Part shown: positions 10,801 to 25,800 of the stretch, one piece after another
How the letters are laid out: each line of letters begins with the position of its first letter
How positions within the stretch are numbered: the first letter of the stretch is position 1
Assembly (NCBI GenBank): GCA_947561585.1
Contig: CANNZV010001144.1
Span: 87,492-151,491 of the forward strand
Length of the DNA: 64,000 bases
Reading direction: 5' to 3'
From: Caprella mutica
Taxonomy: Eukaryota > Arthropoda > Malacostraca > Amphipoda > Caprellidae
Notes under the pieces: generated by a model
Seen by the model: only the letters and a program-made list of their open reading frames with translations
Database searches by the model: none
What the model was told of the DNA's origin: nothing
Program-made: the position numbers and the translations under genes

Positions 10801-13800
10801 TTTAAACTATAACGTATTGGTGAAATCAGATGACTTCTACTTTCAGCATAATTTCCTTATAAAAAACATCCAATCTTATGCAATAACACAGAATTCCCAC
10901 AAGTGTTAGAGAATCCCCTCCAATAACATGGAAATGTCGCAAATAACATAAAATACTTCCCCCACGTTTCATAAGATTACAAATAAAGATATCGATGTTT
11001 ACAAGGGCAGAGCAAACAATGTTATTACTCTAGTGTTTGCAAGGCAAGAGTACAAGGTGTAGAATATTGATATGCTCTCCTTTCTGAAGAGTGTTTAAAT
11101 ACTTTGATTGTAAGGAGCTTAACGTCTCTGCTTACATTCTCCCTTTAATTGAGATGTTGGATGCTTCGAATAGTTACTGGAAATTATTGTAACTCTGAGG
11201 GTGAACTATAAAGATTCTGTGGACTGCTTTTGATGATTTTGTGGATTATTTCAATGATTCTAAGGAATAATTCCAATGATTCTAAGGAATAATTCCAATG
11301 ATTTTATGGAATAATTTCAATGATTTTATGGAATAATTTCAATGATTTTATGGAATAATTTCAATGATTTTATGGAATAATTTCAATGATTTTATGGAAT
11401 AATTTCAATGATTTTATGGATTATTCCAATGATTCTAAGGAATAATTTCAATGATTCTAAGGAATAATTTCAATGATTCTAAGGAATAATTTCAATGATT
11501 TTATGGAATAATTTCAATGATTCTAAGGAATAATTTCAATGATTCTAAGGAATAATTTCAATGATTCTAAGGAATAATTTCAATGATTCTAAGGAATAAT
11601 TTCCATGATTCTAAGGAATAATTTCAATGATTCTAAGGAATAATTTCAATGATTCTAAGGAATAATTTCAATGATTCTAAGGAATAATTTCAATGATTCT
11701 AAGGAATAATTTCAATGATTCTAAGGAATAATTTCAATGATTCTAAGGAATAATTTCAATGATTCTAAGGAATAAATTCAATGATTCTAAGGAATAATTC
11801 CAATGATTTTATGGAATAATTTCAATGATTCTAAGGAATAATTTCAATGATTCTAAGGAAAAATTCCAATGATTTTATGGAATAATTTCAATGATTCTAA
11901 GGAATAATTTCAATGATTCTAAGGAATAATTTCAATGATTCTAAGGAATAATTTCAATGATTCTAAGGAATAATTTCAATGATTCTAAGGAATAATTTCA
12001 ATGATTCTAAGGAATAATTTCAATGATTCTAAGGAATAATTTCAATGATTCTAAGGAATAATTTCAATGATTCTAAGGAATAATTTCAATGATTCTAAGG
12101 AATAATTTCAATGATTCTAAGGAATAATTTCAATGATTCTAAGGAATAATTTCAATGATTCTAAGGAATAATTTCAATGATTCTAAGGAATAATTATTGC
12201 TAAATGTTACATAGGAAGTGTCACATGTTACAAAGGAAGTGTCACATGTTTTCGCAAGTCATCACCCTTTAGGCTGATTGTTTACTCTACAGTCATCACT
12301 GTGATGAAAGTAATGGAAGTGACTGTACAATAACATAATGCTGTACAATAACATAATGCTGTACAATAACATAATTCTGTACAATAACATAATGCTGTAC
12401 AATAACATAATGCTGTACAATAACATAATGCTGTACAATAACATAATGCTGTACAATAACATAATGCTGTACAATAACATAATGCTGTACAATAACATAA
12501 TGCTGTACAATAACATAATGCTGTACAATAACATAATGCTGTACAATAACATAATGCTGCACAATAACATAATGCTGTACAATAACATAATTCTTCACGA
12601 CAATATGGAACTATTTTGGCATCGCAACAATGAGGAAAAGCCGCAGAAAATAGGAAAAATATTAAAAACTAAAAAGCAACCGAAAGTGGAATAAAAAATA
12701 TTTCAAAAGTTAAAATGATCAAAGTTTTATTTATTTTTCATTTCTGCAGTGCATTGTTAATGAAATAGGTTTCGAAACTTTAAATTTACAATATTATTTC
12801 TGATGATATAAGCAAAGAAAATATGAAGTACCACCTTTGCAAATATTTACTTATTCTAATTTATTGGTAGTGCTTTGACTGATCTTCAAATATTACATCT
12901 GAAGAGTTCACTCGAACCTTTGCAAATAATAAATAACTATTATATTTAATGTACGTTCTATTTCTCTTACTCAGATTACAGACGTTCTATTTCTTTAATT
13001 CAGTTCACAGACGTTCTATTTCTCTCAATCAATTCACAGTCGTTCTATTTCTCTCAATCAGTTCACAGACGTTCTATTTCTGTTACTCATAACGCATACG
13101 TTCCATTTCTCTACTCAGGTCACAGAGGCGCTCTCGTTCCTCCACTACACGTCCCAAGCCGTTCACAGGAACGTCAATCCTTCCTCTATCTTCATAACTA
13201 AGAAAGGAACCTGGAAACTTGCAGGACTGGAATTTTTAGGTGAGGATATTTAATAGAAATGAATAATAGTCTTTGTGGTATTAGGGCAGTAGAACAGCAG
13301 TAGAACGACAGACTTAAGGTAGATCTGCCGTCAGTATGTATTTAATTAAAATCTAGGGTTTTATATTTCATTATTTTTCTGAACGCTAATTTATTCTAAG
13401 TTGATTCAAATCATCATGAAAATATAACATTTTAAATGTAAATTTTTTTCACATTTTAAATGTAAATTTTGTCACATTTTAAATGTCCATTTTGTTACAT
13501 TTTACTCTTCACCAATTTTCTCTTCGATTTGACAGTTTATCTTCTGAATAAATTCACCTAATGTACAATATCTATTCTTCCTGCCTTTATATAACTCACT
13601 AATATCCCACCAACATCTTTCAAAATATCTGATAATCCACCAGTAAAAGTTCCAAGTAAGTATTTCCGTATGAGCAATTTTGCAAGATTGATAGCCTTTT
13701 ACCGACCACATCTTCGACATCTGTTGGCCCTAGATTTTGCAGATAGTAACCCAGAGTAGAATAACCTGTCACTTTTTCGCATCTTCTTGTTCCTGGAGAT

Positions 13801-16800
13801 TTTTCAGTTCTGAAGTTCATAGCTGCACCTTGATTAAACACAGTGGAGTAACGGATTTGAAAGTGGTTTTCTTGTTACTTTGTTTTTAACTAATCCGTTT
13901 TTGATACGTTATACAAAAAAAAAATCAGATTATTAAAGATTATTTGTTATCGAAATTAAAAACTTAATTCAATTTGTTGTTTATTCCATATTGAAAATGG
14001 TAAATTTTCAGTCAATTTCAAAATTTAATACCCATTTCTTAATATTTTTCTTAAAGCATACGTAAAGGAAATACCGTCTATCATTTTCAATAAATTTCTC
14101 TTTGAAAGATTTAAATCAAACACCAATTGTTGCTAACTAATTTATCTGGAAATGATTAAACAAACACCAATGGTTTAAAAAATGATAGATTAACATTCAG
14201 AATCCGGTACTCCACTCATGTCTAAGAAAGGAAAGAGTAATCCATGGCACATACCGAAATAAAAACATATACAATCTAAAAATCTAAATTAATTAACTAT
14301 GCAAACATATGAGCATGTAATTAGTTTGATTAAAATATCTGAATATCAAATACTTCAACATTCAGATTTTAATTAAATTACATTTTTAATGATAAGTATA
14401 GTCTAGTACTTAACAAATGAAAAAAAAATCTTAATTCTACGAAGAAAGCATGGAATATCAGACTATTTTTTTTATCATCTTTCCTTCCAAAGTTAGATTC
14501 CCGATGGTTTAATTTTATTCATTATATTTTAAATATAATAATTAGTCTGATTTTCTATTCTTATTCAAATAACACAAATTTTATTTTTTCTTATTGTATC
14601 TTTCAGAAAATGTATTTTTCACAATATTAAATTAGTTTGCATATCTCTATGTACTTCTGATCTTTAATGACACGACGAAATTTAGATATACGGTCATGCT
14701 TATTTTTTATATAGTGATGGTTATAGATGCCTGCAATGTCCCATTTAAAGCCATTTGGTAAATTAACAACAATGAATTATTAGTTATAGTCTTTACATTT
14801 TGTCTAGAGTATTAATTAAGATACCTCTACTTCCTTCAAAAAATTAAATAAAATTCCCTAGTTGAAATTATCAAAAAACCTTCATTATAACATCTCTATT
14901 GAAAGCAAATAGGGTAAAGAATCCATCTACTACTTACTCAAGCTATACCGTAAATGAAAGATTTATTGGTCCTTTACTCATGATTTTTTTTTTATTCTAT
15001 ACCTCTTTTTTTTCCTTCAATTGTTTTGTTATTGCTTAAAGTAAATGTTAAAAGATTATTTTCTATCTTCTACTTCAATTACAGAAAGTTCGTAGCATTG
15101 AAACTCTATTAATCTAGACAAAAAAAATATGACAGTGAAAAATGGCATCAAGTTTATACCTAAATTACACCTCTTTGTTCAAACCTTTCTTTGACCTTTC
15201 TTCCAAAGGTCAAAGATCCAATAAATTCCTTTTCCAATCCTTCAAACTCTGCCTCCTGTGATGGATGATAGCAACTCCTTCTTTCTTCCTTCCTTGGCAT
15301 GTAATCCAAACTTTTTCTCCATCACCTCAATTCTAATCCTCTCTAACCGTATTTTCATTCAATCAATTGGAAAACTGAAGATACAATTAAGTAAAGCAGT
15401 CTAAGTTGACTTGTCCAAATAAATAATAGGTTCCAATTCTTCACTGTCAAAGTTTGCTATAAATACCACCTAGAACCTGACGGTTATTTTAGCATCACTC
15501 GATTAAATTAATATACTAAAAAAAAGATTAAAAATACTCAGAATTAGGAACAATAGACAAAGGATAATAACTTCTTAACTCACATTACAGCGTCGGAAAC
15601 AATTCGTATTATTCAAATATGTGAATACAAGTTTAATTATAGTATTTTCATAATTTAATTAATGCATATTCGTCCCAGATCAAAATTTTGACATAATTAA
15701 AATTATTATCAAATGATTTTACTGCGCTTGCATAACAATCTAATTATGACTTGGTAAATCAGCAAGGATAAACAATTAAATAATGCTTGACTTGATTATA
15801 TTTAAAGTGCATAAAATATATTCGCAGATAAAGAATAAAATGTATAAAATATACATAATATTACGATATATGTAAGGTATAACGTAAACTAGTCGCTAGT
15901 AAACTAGTCTCAAAGTAAATAATTATTATATCCCATATTGATGCCGAAAAATGTTATCATACTAATTACTCTTCGTTAATATTGACCTGATTGAATCTTC
16001 GCTGAGATTTTCTATTTCAGTCACTGTTTTGATTTCCCTTTCTAATATTTTACGTCTCCAGGAGAATATCAAATTGGAATTCTTCTCCATCCATTAGAAC
16101 ATAAATTGTCTGGGAAGCTCTAAAGGAATTCAGTCGTACTTCAAATCAGGAGACAACTGAATTTCAATTAGTTTGTATTTGTGAAGCCATTCATGGAATT
16201 GAATGAATTCTTCCTTCATCTCAAAATAAATTAGAAGAAAAAGTTTAAAATGCTTGAAGATAAATTAGGGCTAAAATTAATATGGCTCAAAATGGTGCTG
16301 TCTCTTCATATTGTCTATCATTTTTCTGACGACAACTTTCTATATTGTTTAAAAAAGAACTTATTCGAGCTAAAAAATGTATATCTATTTTAAATATTCT
16401 ATGTCTGTCTTCACTCGAGTTGTAGCAATAACATGAACTAAAAATACTATGGCCTAATTAGACAGTCGTTCGTCCTTTCACTTTTTCTCACCCATTTTAT
16501 TGACCATCTCTATTTCATTTGATCAAATTCAAGTCAATTAATTTCGTCTTGTGAGAAATTTATCTTATGAATTCCTGGTAAAAATAATTGACTTTGAAGA
16601 TCGAAACCTTTGATATTCTCAGAAATAGTTTGATGCTTTCTTTTTTAACTTGAATTGGACTAATCAAAACAATAATTTCTCTCTCGGAAAATCTGACTCT
16701 ATTTTTACTGTTGAGGAGTGCAATGTTCCATTTGCATAAGATATCTGATCTATTCTACTACACAGTGAAAAGCGTTGACTACCTAGTGTTGCAAATCTAT

Positions 16801-19800
16801 ACCACGCTGTAAAATACTTCGATAAACAGAATTCTCAGCTCAAATTTAACACACATACTCCCAAGCAAGTATTTATGGAAAAAGTATTACCATTTGCAAG
16901 AGTAGCAAGAGTACTCAACGTGTTACACTGTGTATTATTGTAGACCAAACTTCGAGTGAAACCATAAGCAATGAACAGTTGGCAAAGGTTAAGAGCCCAG
17001 TCAAACAAGCGATTTTGCAGACGCGTTTAAAAAGCAGTTTGGCCGCCGAGAAACCGCTTTTGAATGAAATTCTATTGAACTCCATGTTTAAAACCAAGGG
17101 GTGTCTGAACCGCCCGTATGACATCGCTCTAGCTTTTAACATGGAGTTCAATGGAATATATTTCAAAAAGCGGTTTCCCGGCGGCTAAATCACTTTCGAA
17201 ACGCGTCGGCAAAACCGCTCGTTTGACTGGGCCTTTAGTCTACCACCGCCACTTGCTATATACCCAGAGTCAAAGTTATTGTGGGGCCAAAGAATATTAC
17301 GAAGAGACGATAGTTAGGATTCTATGGCCTGACTATAATTTTCTCTCCGGGTAATTACAAAACTAGCATGAAAATTCACATTTTAACCCTTCACCGCATG
17401 CTTAACAAAATGTTTTTATTAAAATATATAAATTAGAAAACAGGTTTGCAATCAGAGACTCTATTTCGTTAAATTCATCATTAAAATGATATTCAAATAA
17501 CCTTTTATGAGTATAGAACTTATTTTAAATAATGAAGATTTTCAGACATATGGAAATTGAATTGATTTTATGAAAAGAAATATTTTAAATTAATATTATA
17601 TTTGGCACACAAGGCCGATATAGGTTAACTAAATAGAATATCGGGCACTTTATAAATCAAAATTAGTCATGAGGTATTTAAGCTCTTCATTTCCCTCTCA
17701 GAGAAATTAGGAGACGGCTCCGATAAAGACAGTGCACCTGTACAGGCCTGGACAACACGAGCACCGAAAATGGCACAGCCAGACCTTGATTATACAGGTG
17801 AGTGAGAGTATACAGGTGAGTGAGACTATGCAGGTGAGTGAGACTATACAGGTGAGTGAGACTATACAGGTGAGTGAGACTATACAGGTGAGTTAGACTA
17901 TACAGGTGAGTGAGACTATACAGGTGAGTTAGACTATACAGGTGAGTGAGACTATACAGGTGAGTTTTACAATAGTACAATTGCTCCCACACTACACAAA
18001 TATTTTGTATGAATGGCCAATTAGACCCTACTGTTTACATGGTTTGTTAAATGGTCTAACAATCTTCTACTACATAGGTATGTTAGTGTGAAAGGGGTAA
18101 TTACTACGCAACTACACAGGTGAGTTTTATGGCCTAAATTACACATTTAAACTGCGTGAAGGGCACTACCAGAACCGAACTACACAGAATAGGTAAATGA
18201 ATGGCGCAAATTATTATATATCGACTATGTATAATATGCTTAAAAGTTGTTACTAATTCAAACCTACACATGAGATACTGGTGCGTGTCATTCCTCTTTT
18301 CCAGTTTATTTCATTTAAAAAGTGAATAACATTGATTTAGAAAATTTAAATTCATGATTAGATTTATTTACCTATATCTCCCATTTAGCTCCCGAGGTAC
18401 AACATCAGTCGAAAGTAACTGTGATGGCAGACATGTTTTCACTCGGTCTGACGATGTCCGCTATTTTCAACGGAGGAAAATCACCAATAGAGGCGCAACA
18501 CTCCATTGCGCAATACGCTAAACAACTTGATACGGTGAGAGGGGAACTGACTTACTTTGAACATGGTGAACTGACTAACTTTGAACATGGTGAACTGACT
18601 TACTTTGAACATGGTGAACTGACTAACTTTGAACATGGTGAACTGACTAACTTTGAACATGGTGAACTGACTTACTTTGAACATGGTGAACTGACTTACT
18701 TTGAACATGGTGAACTGACTTACTTTGAACATGGTGAACTGACTTACTTTGAACATGGTGAACTGACTTACTTAGAACATGATGAACTGACTCACTTTGA
18801 ATATGGTGAACTGACTTACTTTGAACATGGTGAACTGACTAACTTTGAACATGGTGAACTGACTTACTTTGAACATGGTGAACTGACTTACTTTGAACAT
18901 GGTGAACTGACTTACTTTGAACATGGTGAACTGACTTACTTTGAACATGGTGAACTGACTTACTTTGAACATGGTGAACTGACTTACTTTGAACATGGTG
19001 AACTGACTAACTTTGAACATGGTGAACTGACTTACTTTGAACATGGTGAACTGACTTACTTTGAACATGGTGAACTGACTTACTTTGAACATGGTGAACT
19101 GACTAACTTTGAACATGGTGAACTGACTAACTTTGAACATGGTGAACTGACTTACTTTGAACATGGTGAACTGACTTACTTTGAACATGGTGAACTGACT
19201 TACTTTGAACATGGTGAACTGACTTACTTTGAACATGGTGAACTGACTAACTTTGAACATGGTGAACTGACTTACTTTGAACATGGTGAACAGACTTACT
19301 TAGAACATGGTGAACTGACTCACTTTGAATAAGGCGAACTGACTTACTTTGAACATGGTGAACTGACTAACTTTGAACATGGTGAACTGACTTACTTTGA
19401 ACATTGTGAACTGACTTACTTTGAACATGGTGAACTGACTTACTTTGAACATGGTGAACTGACTTACTTTGAACATGGTGAACTGACTTACTTTGAACAT
19501 GGTGAACTGACTTACTTTGAACATGGTGAACTGACTTACTTTGAACATGATGAACTGACTTACTTTGAACATGGGAAACTGACTAACTTTGAACATGGGG
19601 AACTGACTTACTTTGAACATGGTGAACTGACTTACTTTGAACATGGTGAACTGACTTACTTTGAACATGGTGAACTGACTAACTTTGAAAATGGTGAACT
19701 GACTTACTTTGAACATGGTGAACTGACTTACTTTGAACATGGTGAACTGACTTACTTTGAACATGGTGAACTGACTTACTTTGAACATGGTGAACTGAAT

Positions 19801-22800
19801 TACTTTGAACATGGTGAACTGACTTACTTTGAACATGGTGAACTGACTTACTTTGAACATGGTGAACTGACTTACTTTGAACATGGTGAACTGACTTACT
19901 TTGAACATGGTGAACTGACTTACTTTGAACATGGGAAACTGACTAACTTTGAACATGGTGAACTGACTTACTTTGAACATGGTGAACTGACTTACTTTGA
20001 ACATGGTGAACTGACTTACTTTGAACATGGTGAACTGACTTACTTTGAACATGGTGAACTGACTTACTTTGAACATGGGGAACTGACTAATTTTGAACAT
20101 GGTGAACTAACTTACTTTGAACATGGGGAACTGACTTACTTTGAACATGGTGAACTGACTTACTTTGAACATGGTGAACTGACTTACTTTGAACATGGGG
20201 AACTGACTAACTTTGAACATGGTGAACTGACTTACTTTGAACATGTGGAACTGACTTACTTTGAACATGGGGAACTGACTAACTTTGAACATGGTGAACT
20301 GACTTACTTTGAACATGTGGAACTGACTTACTTTGAACATGGGGAACTGACTAACTTTGAACATGGGGAACTGACTAACTTTGAACATGGTGAAATGACT
20401 TACTTTGAACATGGGGAACTGACTTACTTTGAACATGGTGAACTGACTTAATTTGAACATGGTGAACTGACTAACTTTGAACATGGTGAAATGACTTACT
20501 TTGAACATGTTGAACTGACTAACTTTGAACATGGTGAACTCACTAACTTTGAACATGGTGAACTGACTTACTTTGAACATGGGGAACTGACTTACTTTGA
20601 ACATGGTGAACTGACTTAATTTGAACATGGTGAACTGACAAACTTTGAACATGGTGAACTGACTTACTTTGAACATGGTGAACTGACTAACTTAGAACAT
20701 GGTGAACTCACTAACTTTGAACATGGTGAACTGACTTACTTGGAACATGGGGAACTGACTAACTTTGAACATGGTGAACTGACTTACTTTGAACATGGTG
20801 AACTGACTTACTTTGAACATGGTGAACTGACTTACTTTGAACATGGTGAACTGACTTACTTTGAACATGGTGAACTGACTTACTTTGAACATGGGGAACT
20901 GACTAACTTTGAACATGGTGAACTAACTTACTTTGAACATGGGGAACTGACTTACTTTGAACATGGTGAACTGACTTACTTTGAACATGGTGAACTGACT
21001 TACTTTGAACATGGGGAACTGACTAACTTTGAACATGGTGAACTGACTTACTTTGAACATGTGGAACTGACTTACTTTGAACATGGGGAACTGACTAACT
21101 TTGAACATGGTGAACTGACTTACTTTGAACATGTGGAACTGACTTACTTTGAACATGGGGAACTGACTAACTTTGAACATGGGGAACTGACTAACTTTGA
21201 ACATGGTGAAATGACTTACTTTGAACATGGGGAACTGACTTACTTTGAACATGGTGAACTGACTTAATTTGAACATGGTGAACTGACTAACTTTGAACAT
21301 GGTGAAATGACTTACTTTGAACATGTTGAACTGACTAACTTTGAACATGGTGAACTCACTAACTTTGAACATGGTGAACTGACTTACTTTGAACATGGGG
21401 AACTGACTTACTTTGAACATGGTGAACTGACTTAATTTGAACATGGTGAACTGACAAACTTTGAACATGGTGAACTGACTTACTTTGAACATGGTGAACT
21501 GACTAACTTAGAACATGGTGAACTCACTAACTTTGAACATGGTGAACTGACTTACTTGGAACATGGGGAACTGACTAACTTTGAACATGGTGAATTGACT
21601 TACTTTGAACATGGTGAACTGACTAACTTTTAACATGGTGAACTGACTTACTTTGAACATGGTGAACTGACTTACTTTGAACATGGTGAACTGACTTACT
21701 TTGAACATGGTGAACCGACTTACTTTGAACATGGTGAACTGACTTACTTTGAACATGGTGATCCGACTTATTTAGAACATGGTGAACTGACTTACTTTGA
21801 ACATGGTGAACTGACTTACTTTGAACATGGTGAACTGACTTACTTTGAACATGGGGAACTGACTTACTTTGAATATGGTGAACTGACTTACTTTGAACAT
21901 GGTAAACTGACTTACTTTGAACATGGTGAACTGACTTACTTTGAACATGGTGAACTGACTAACTTTGAACATGGTGAACTGACTAACTTTGAACATGGTG
22001 GACTGACTTACTTCGAACATGGTGAACTGACTTACTTTGAACATGGTGAACTGACTTACTTTGAACATGGTGAACTGACTTACTTTGAACATGGTGAACA
22101 GACTAACTTTGAACATGGTGAACTGACTTACTTTGAACATGGTGAACAGACTTACTTAGAACATGGTGAACTGACTCACTTTGAATAAGGCGAACTGACT
22201 TACTTTGAACATGGTGAACTGACTAACTTTGAACATGGTGAACTGACTTACTTTGAACATTGTGAACTGTCTTACTTTGAACATGGTGAACTGACTTACT
22301 TTGAACATGGTGAACTGACTTACTTTGAACATGGTGAACTGACTTACTTTGAACATGGTGAACTGACTTACTTTGAACATGGTGAACTGACTTACTTTGA
22401 ACATGGTGAACTGACTTACTTTGAACATGGGAAACTAACTAACTTTGAACATGGGGAACTGACTTACTTTGAACATGGTGAACTGACTTACTTTGAACAT
22501 GGTGAACTGACTTACTTTGAACATGGTGAACTGACTAACTTTGAACATGGTGAACTGACTTACTTTGAACATGGTGAACTGACTTACTTTGAACATGGTG
22601 AACTGACTTACTTTGAACATGGTGAACTGACTTACTTTGAACATGGTGAACTGAATTACTTTGAACATGGTGAACTGACTTACTTTGAACATGGTGAACT
22701 GACTTACTTTGAACATGGTGAACTGACTTACTTTGAACATGGTGAACTGACTTACTTTGAACATGGTGAACTGACTTACTTTGAACATGGGAAACTGACT

Positions 22801-25800
22801 AACTTTGAACATGGGGAACTGACTAACTTTGAACATGGGGAACTGACTTACTTTGAACATGGTGAACTGACTTACTTTGAACATGGTGAACTGACTTACT
22901 TTGAACATGGTGAACTGACTTACTTTGAACATGGGGAACTGACTAACTTTGAACATGGTGAACTAACTTACTTTGAACATGGGGAACTGACTTACTTTGA
23001 ACATGGTGAACTGACTTACTTTGAACATGGTGAACTGACTTACTTTGAACATGGGGAACTGACTAACTTTGAACATGGTGAACTGACTTACTTTGACATG
23101 TGGAACTGACTTACTTTGAACATGGGGAACTGACTAACTTTGAACATGGTGAACTGACTTACTTTGAACATGTGGAACTGACTTACTTTGAACATGGGGA
23201 ACTGACTAACTTTGAACATGAGGAACTGACTAACTTTGAACATGGTGAAATGACTTACTTTGAACATGGGGAACTGACTTACTTTGAACATGGTGAACTG
23301 ACTTAATTTGAACATGGTGAACTGACTAACTTTGAACATGGTGAACTCACTAACTTTGAACATGGTGAACTGACGTACTTTGAACATGGGGAACTGACTT
23401 ACTTTGAACATGGTGAACTGACTTAATTTGAACATGGTGAACTGACTAACTTTGAACATGGTGAACTGACTTACTTTGAACATGGTGAACTGACTAACTT
23501 AGAACATGGTGAACTCACTAACTTTGAACATGGTGAACTGACTTACTTGGAACATGGGGAACTGACTAACTTTGAACATGGTGAATTGACTTACTTTGAA
23601 CATGGTGAACTGACTAACTTTTAACATGGTGAACTGACTTACTTTGAACATGGTGAACTGACTTACTTTGAACATGGTGAACTGACTTACTTTGAACATG
23701 GTGAACCGACTTACTTTGAACATGGTGAACTGACTTACTTTGAACATGGTGATCCGACTTATTTAGAACATGGTGGACTGACTTACTTTGAACATGGTGA
23801 ACTGACTTACTTTGAACATGGTGAACTGACTTACTTTGAACATGGGGAACTGACTTACTTTGAATATGGTGAACTGACTTACTTTGAACATGGTAAACTG
23901 ACTTACTTTGAACATGGGGAACTGACTTACTTTGAACATGGTGAACTGACTTACTTTGAACATGGTGATCAGACTTATTTAGAACATGGTGGACTGACTT
24001 ACTCTGAACATAGTGAACTGACTAACTTTGAACATGGTGATCAGACTTATATAGAACATGGTGAATTGATTCATTTATAAAAATAACTGTGGAAAAATAA
24101 TGATAACATCATACAATTTTTATCGTATTATCAGTTTTCACCGCTAGGAATATACTCTCATTCAAAACAACATTCAAATAATATCTACTTTCAGTAATGT
24201 AAACCATGCAACAATACCTATGATAAAGTAGAGGTGAAAGTCACAAACCTTTTCAATTCCTTCCTTTTCTCCCACAGATAAATGACCAAGTGAACACTCT
24301 GCTTCCCAAGATACCAATAGGATTGCACGAAGCCTTGCCTCGGTTAACCAACAGGGACCCAAACAAACGACCTACCTCTCAATTGCTGTCTCATATTAAA
24401 TTCTTCACGTAAGTACTACCAGAGAGAAGATTCACTGTGATGTACTATCGGAGAAAAGAGTCACTGTGATGATGCACTATCAGACAAAAGAGTCACTGTG
24501 ATGATGTACTATCAGACAAAAGAGTCACTGTGATGATGTACTATCAGAGAAAAGAGTCACTGTGATGATGTACTATCAGAGGAAAGAGACACTGTGATGA
24601 TGTACTATCAGAGAAAAGAGTCACTGTGATGATGTACTATCAGAGAAAAGATTCACTGTGATGTACTATCGGAGAAAAGAGTCACTGTGATGATGTACTA
24701 TCAGAGAAAAGAGTCACTGTGATGATGTACTATCAGACAAAAGAGTCACTGTGATGATGTACTATCAGAGGAAAGAGACACTGTGATGATGTACTATCAG
24801 AGAAAAGAGTCACTGTGATGATGTACTATCAGAGAAAAGATTCACTGTGATGTACTATCGGAGAAAAGAGTCACTGTGATGATGTACTATCAGAGAAAAG
24901 AGTCACTGTGATGATGTACTATCAGACAAAAGAGTCACTGTGATGATGTACTATCAGAGAAAAGAGTCACTGTGATGATGTACTATCAGACAAAAGAGTC
25001 ACTGTGATGATGTACTGTCAGAGAAAAGAGTCACTGTGATGATGTACTATCAGAGGAAAGAGACACTGTGATGATGTACTATCAGAGGAAAAAGTCACTG
25101 TGATGATGTACTATCAGAGAAAAGAGTCTCTGTGATGATGTACTATCAGAGGAAAAAGTCACTGTGATGATGTACTATCAGAGAAAAGAGTCACTGTGAT
25201 GATGTACTATCAGAGAAAAGAGTCACTGTGATGATGTACTATCAGAGAGAGGAGTCACTGTGATGATGTACTATCAGAGAAAAGAGTCACTGTGATGATG
25301 TACTATCAGAGAGAAGAGTCACTGTGATGATGTACTATCAGACAAAAGAGTCACTGTGATGATGTACTATCAGAGTAAAGAGTCACTGTGATGATGTACT
25401 ATCAGACAAAAGAGTCACTGTGATGATGTACTATCAGAGAAAAGAGTCACTGTGATGATGTACTATCAGAGAAAAGAGTCACCGTGATGATGTACTGTCA
25501 GAGAATAGAGTCACTGTGGTGATGTACTATCAGAGAAAAGAGTCACTGTGATGATGTACTATCAGAGAAAAGAGTCACTGTGATGATGTACTATCAGACA
25601 AATGAGTCACTGTGATGATGTACTATCAGAGAAAAGAGTCACTGTGATGATGTACTATCAGAGAAAAGAGTCACTGTGATGATGTACTATCAGAGAAAAG
25701 AGTCACTGTGATGATGTACTATCAGAGAAAAGAGTCTCTGTGATGATGTACTATCAGAGGAATAAGTCACTGTGATGATGTACTATCAGAGAAAAGAGTC

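Noticed and set aside
12262..12694. Frames encoding (MLLYSI)n, (YVIVQH)n and (NNIMLY)n
   Set aside because: By-products of the 18-bp repeat.
16915..17354. Short frames with similar peptides on both strands
   Set aside because: They arise from the inverted arms of the Harbinger-like element.
17687..17992. Minus-strand frame (LTHLYS)n
   Set aside because: Reverse reading of the 18-bp donor array and exon D.
18481..23963. Long minus-strand frames encoding (MFKVSQFT)n
   Set aside because: They are the reverse reading of the 24-bp array; a period divisible by three keeps frames open without selection. No start context, splice sites or family.
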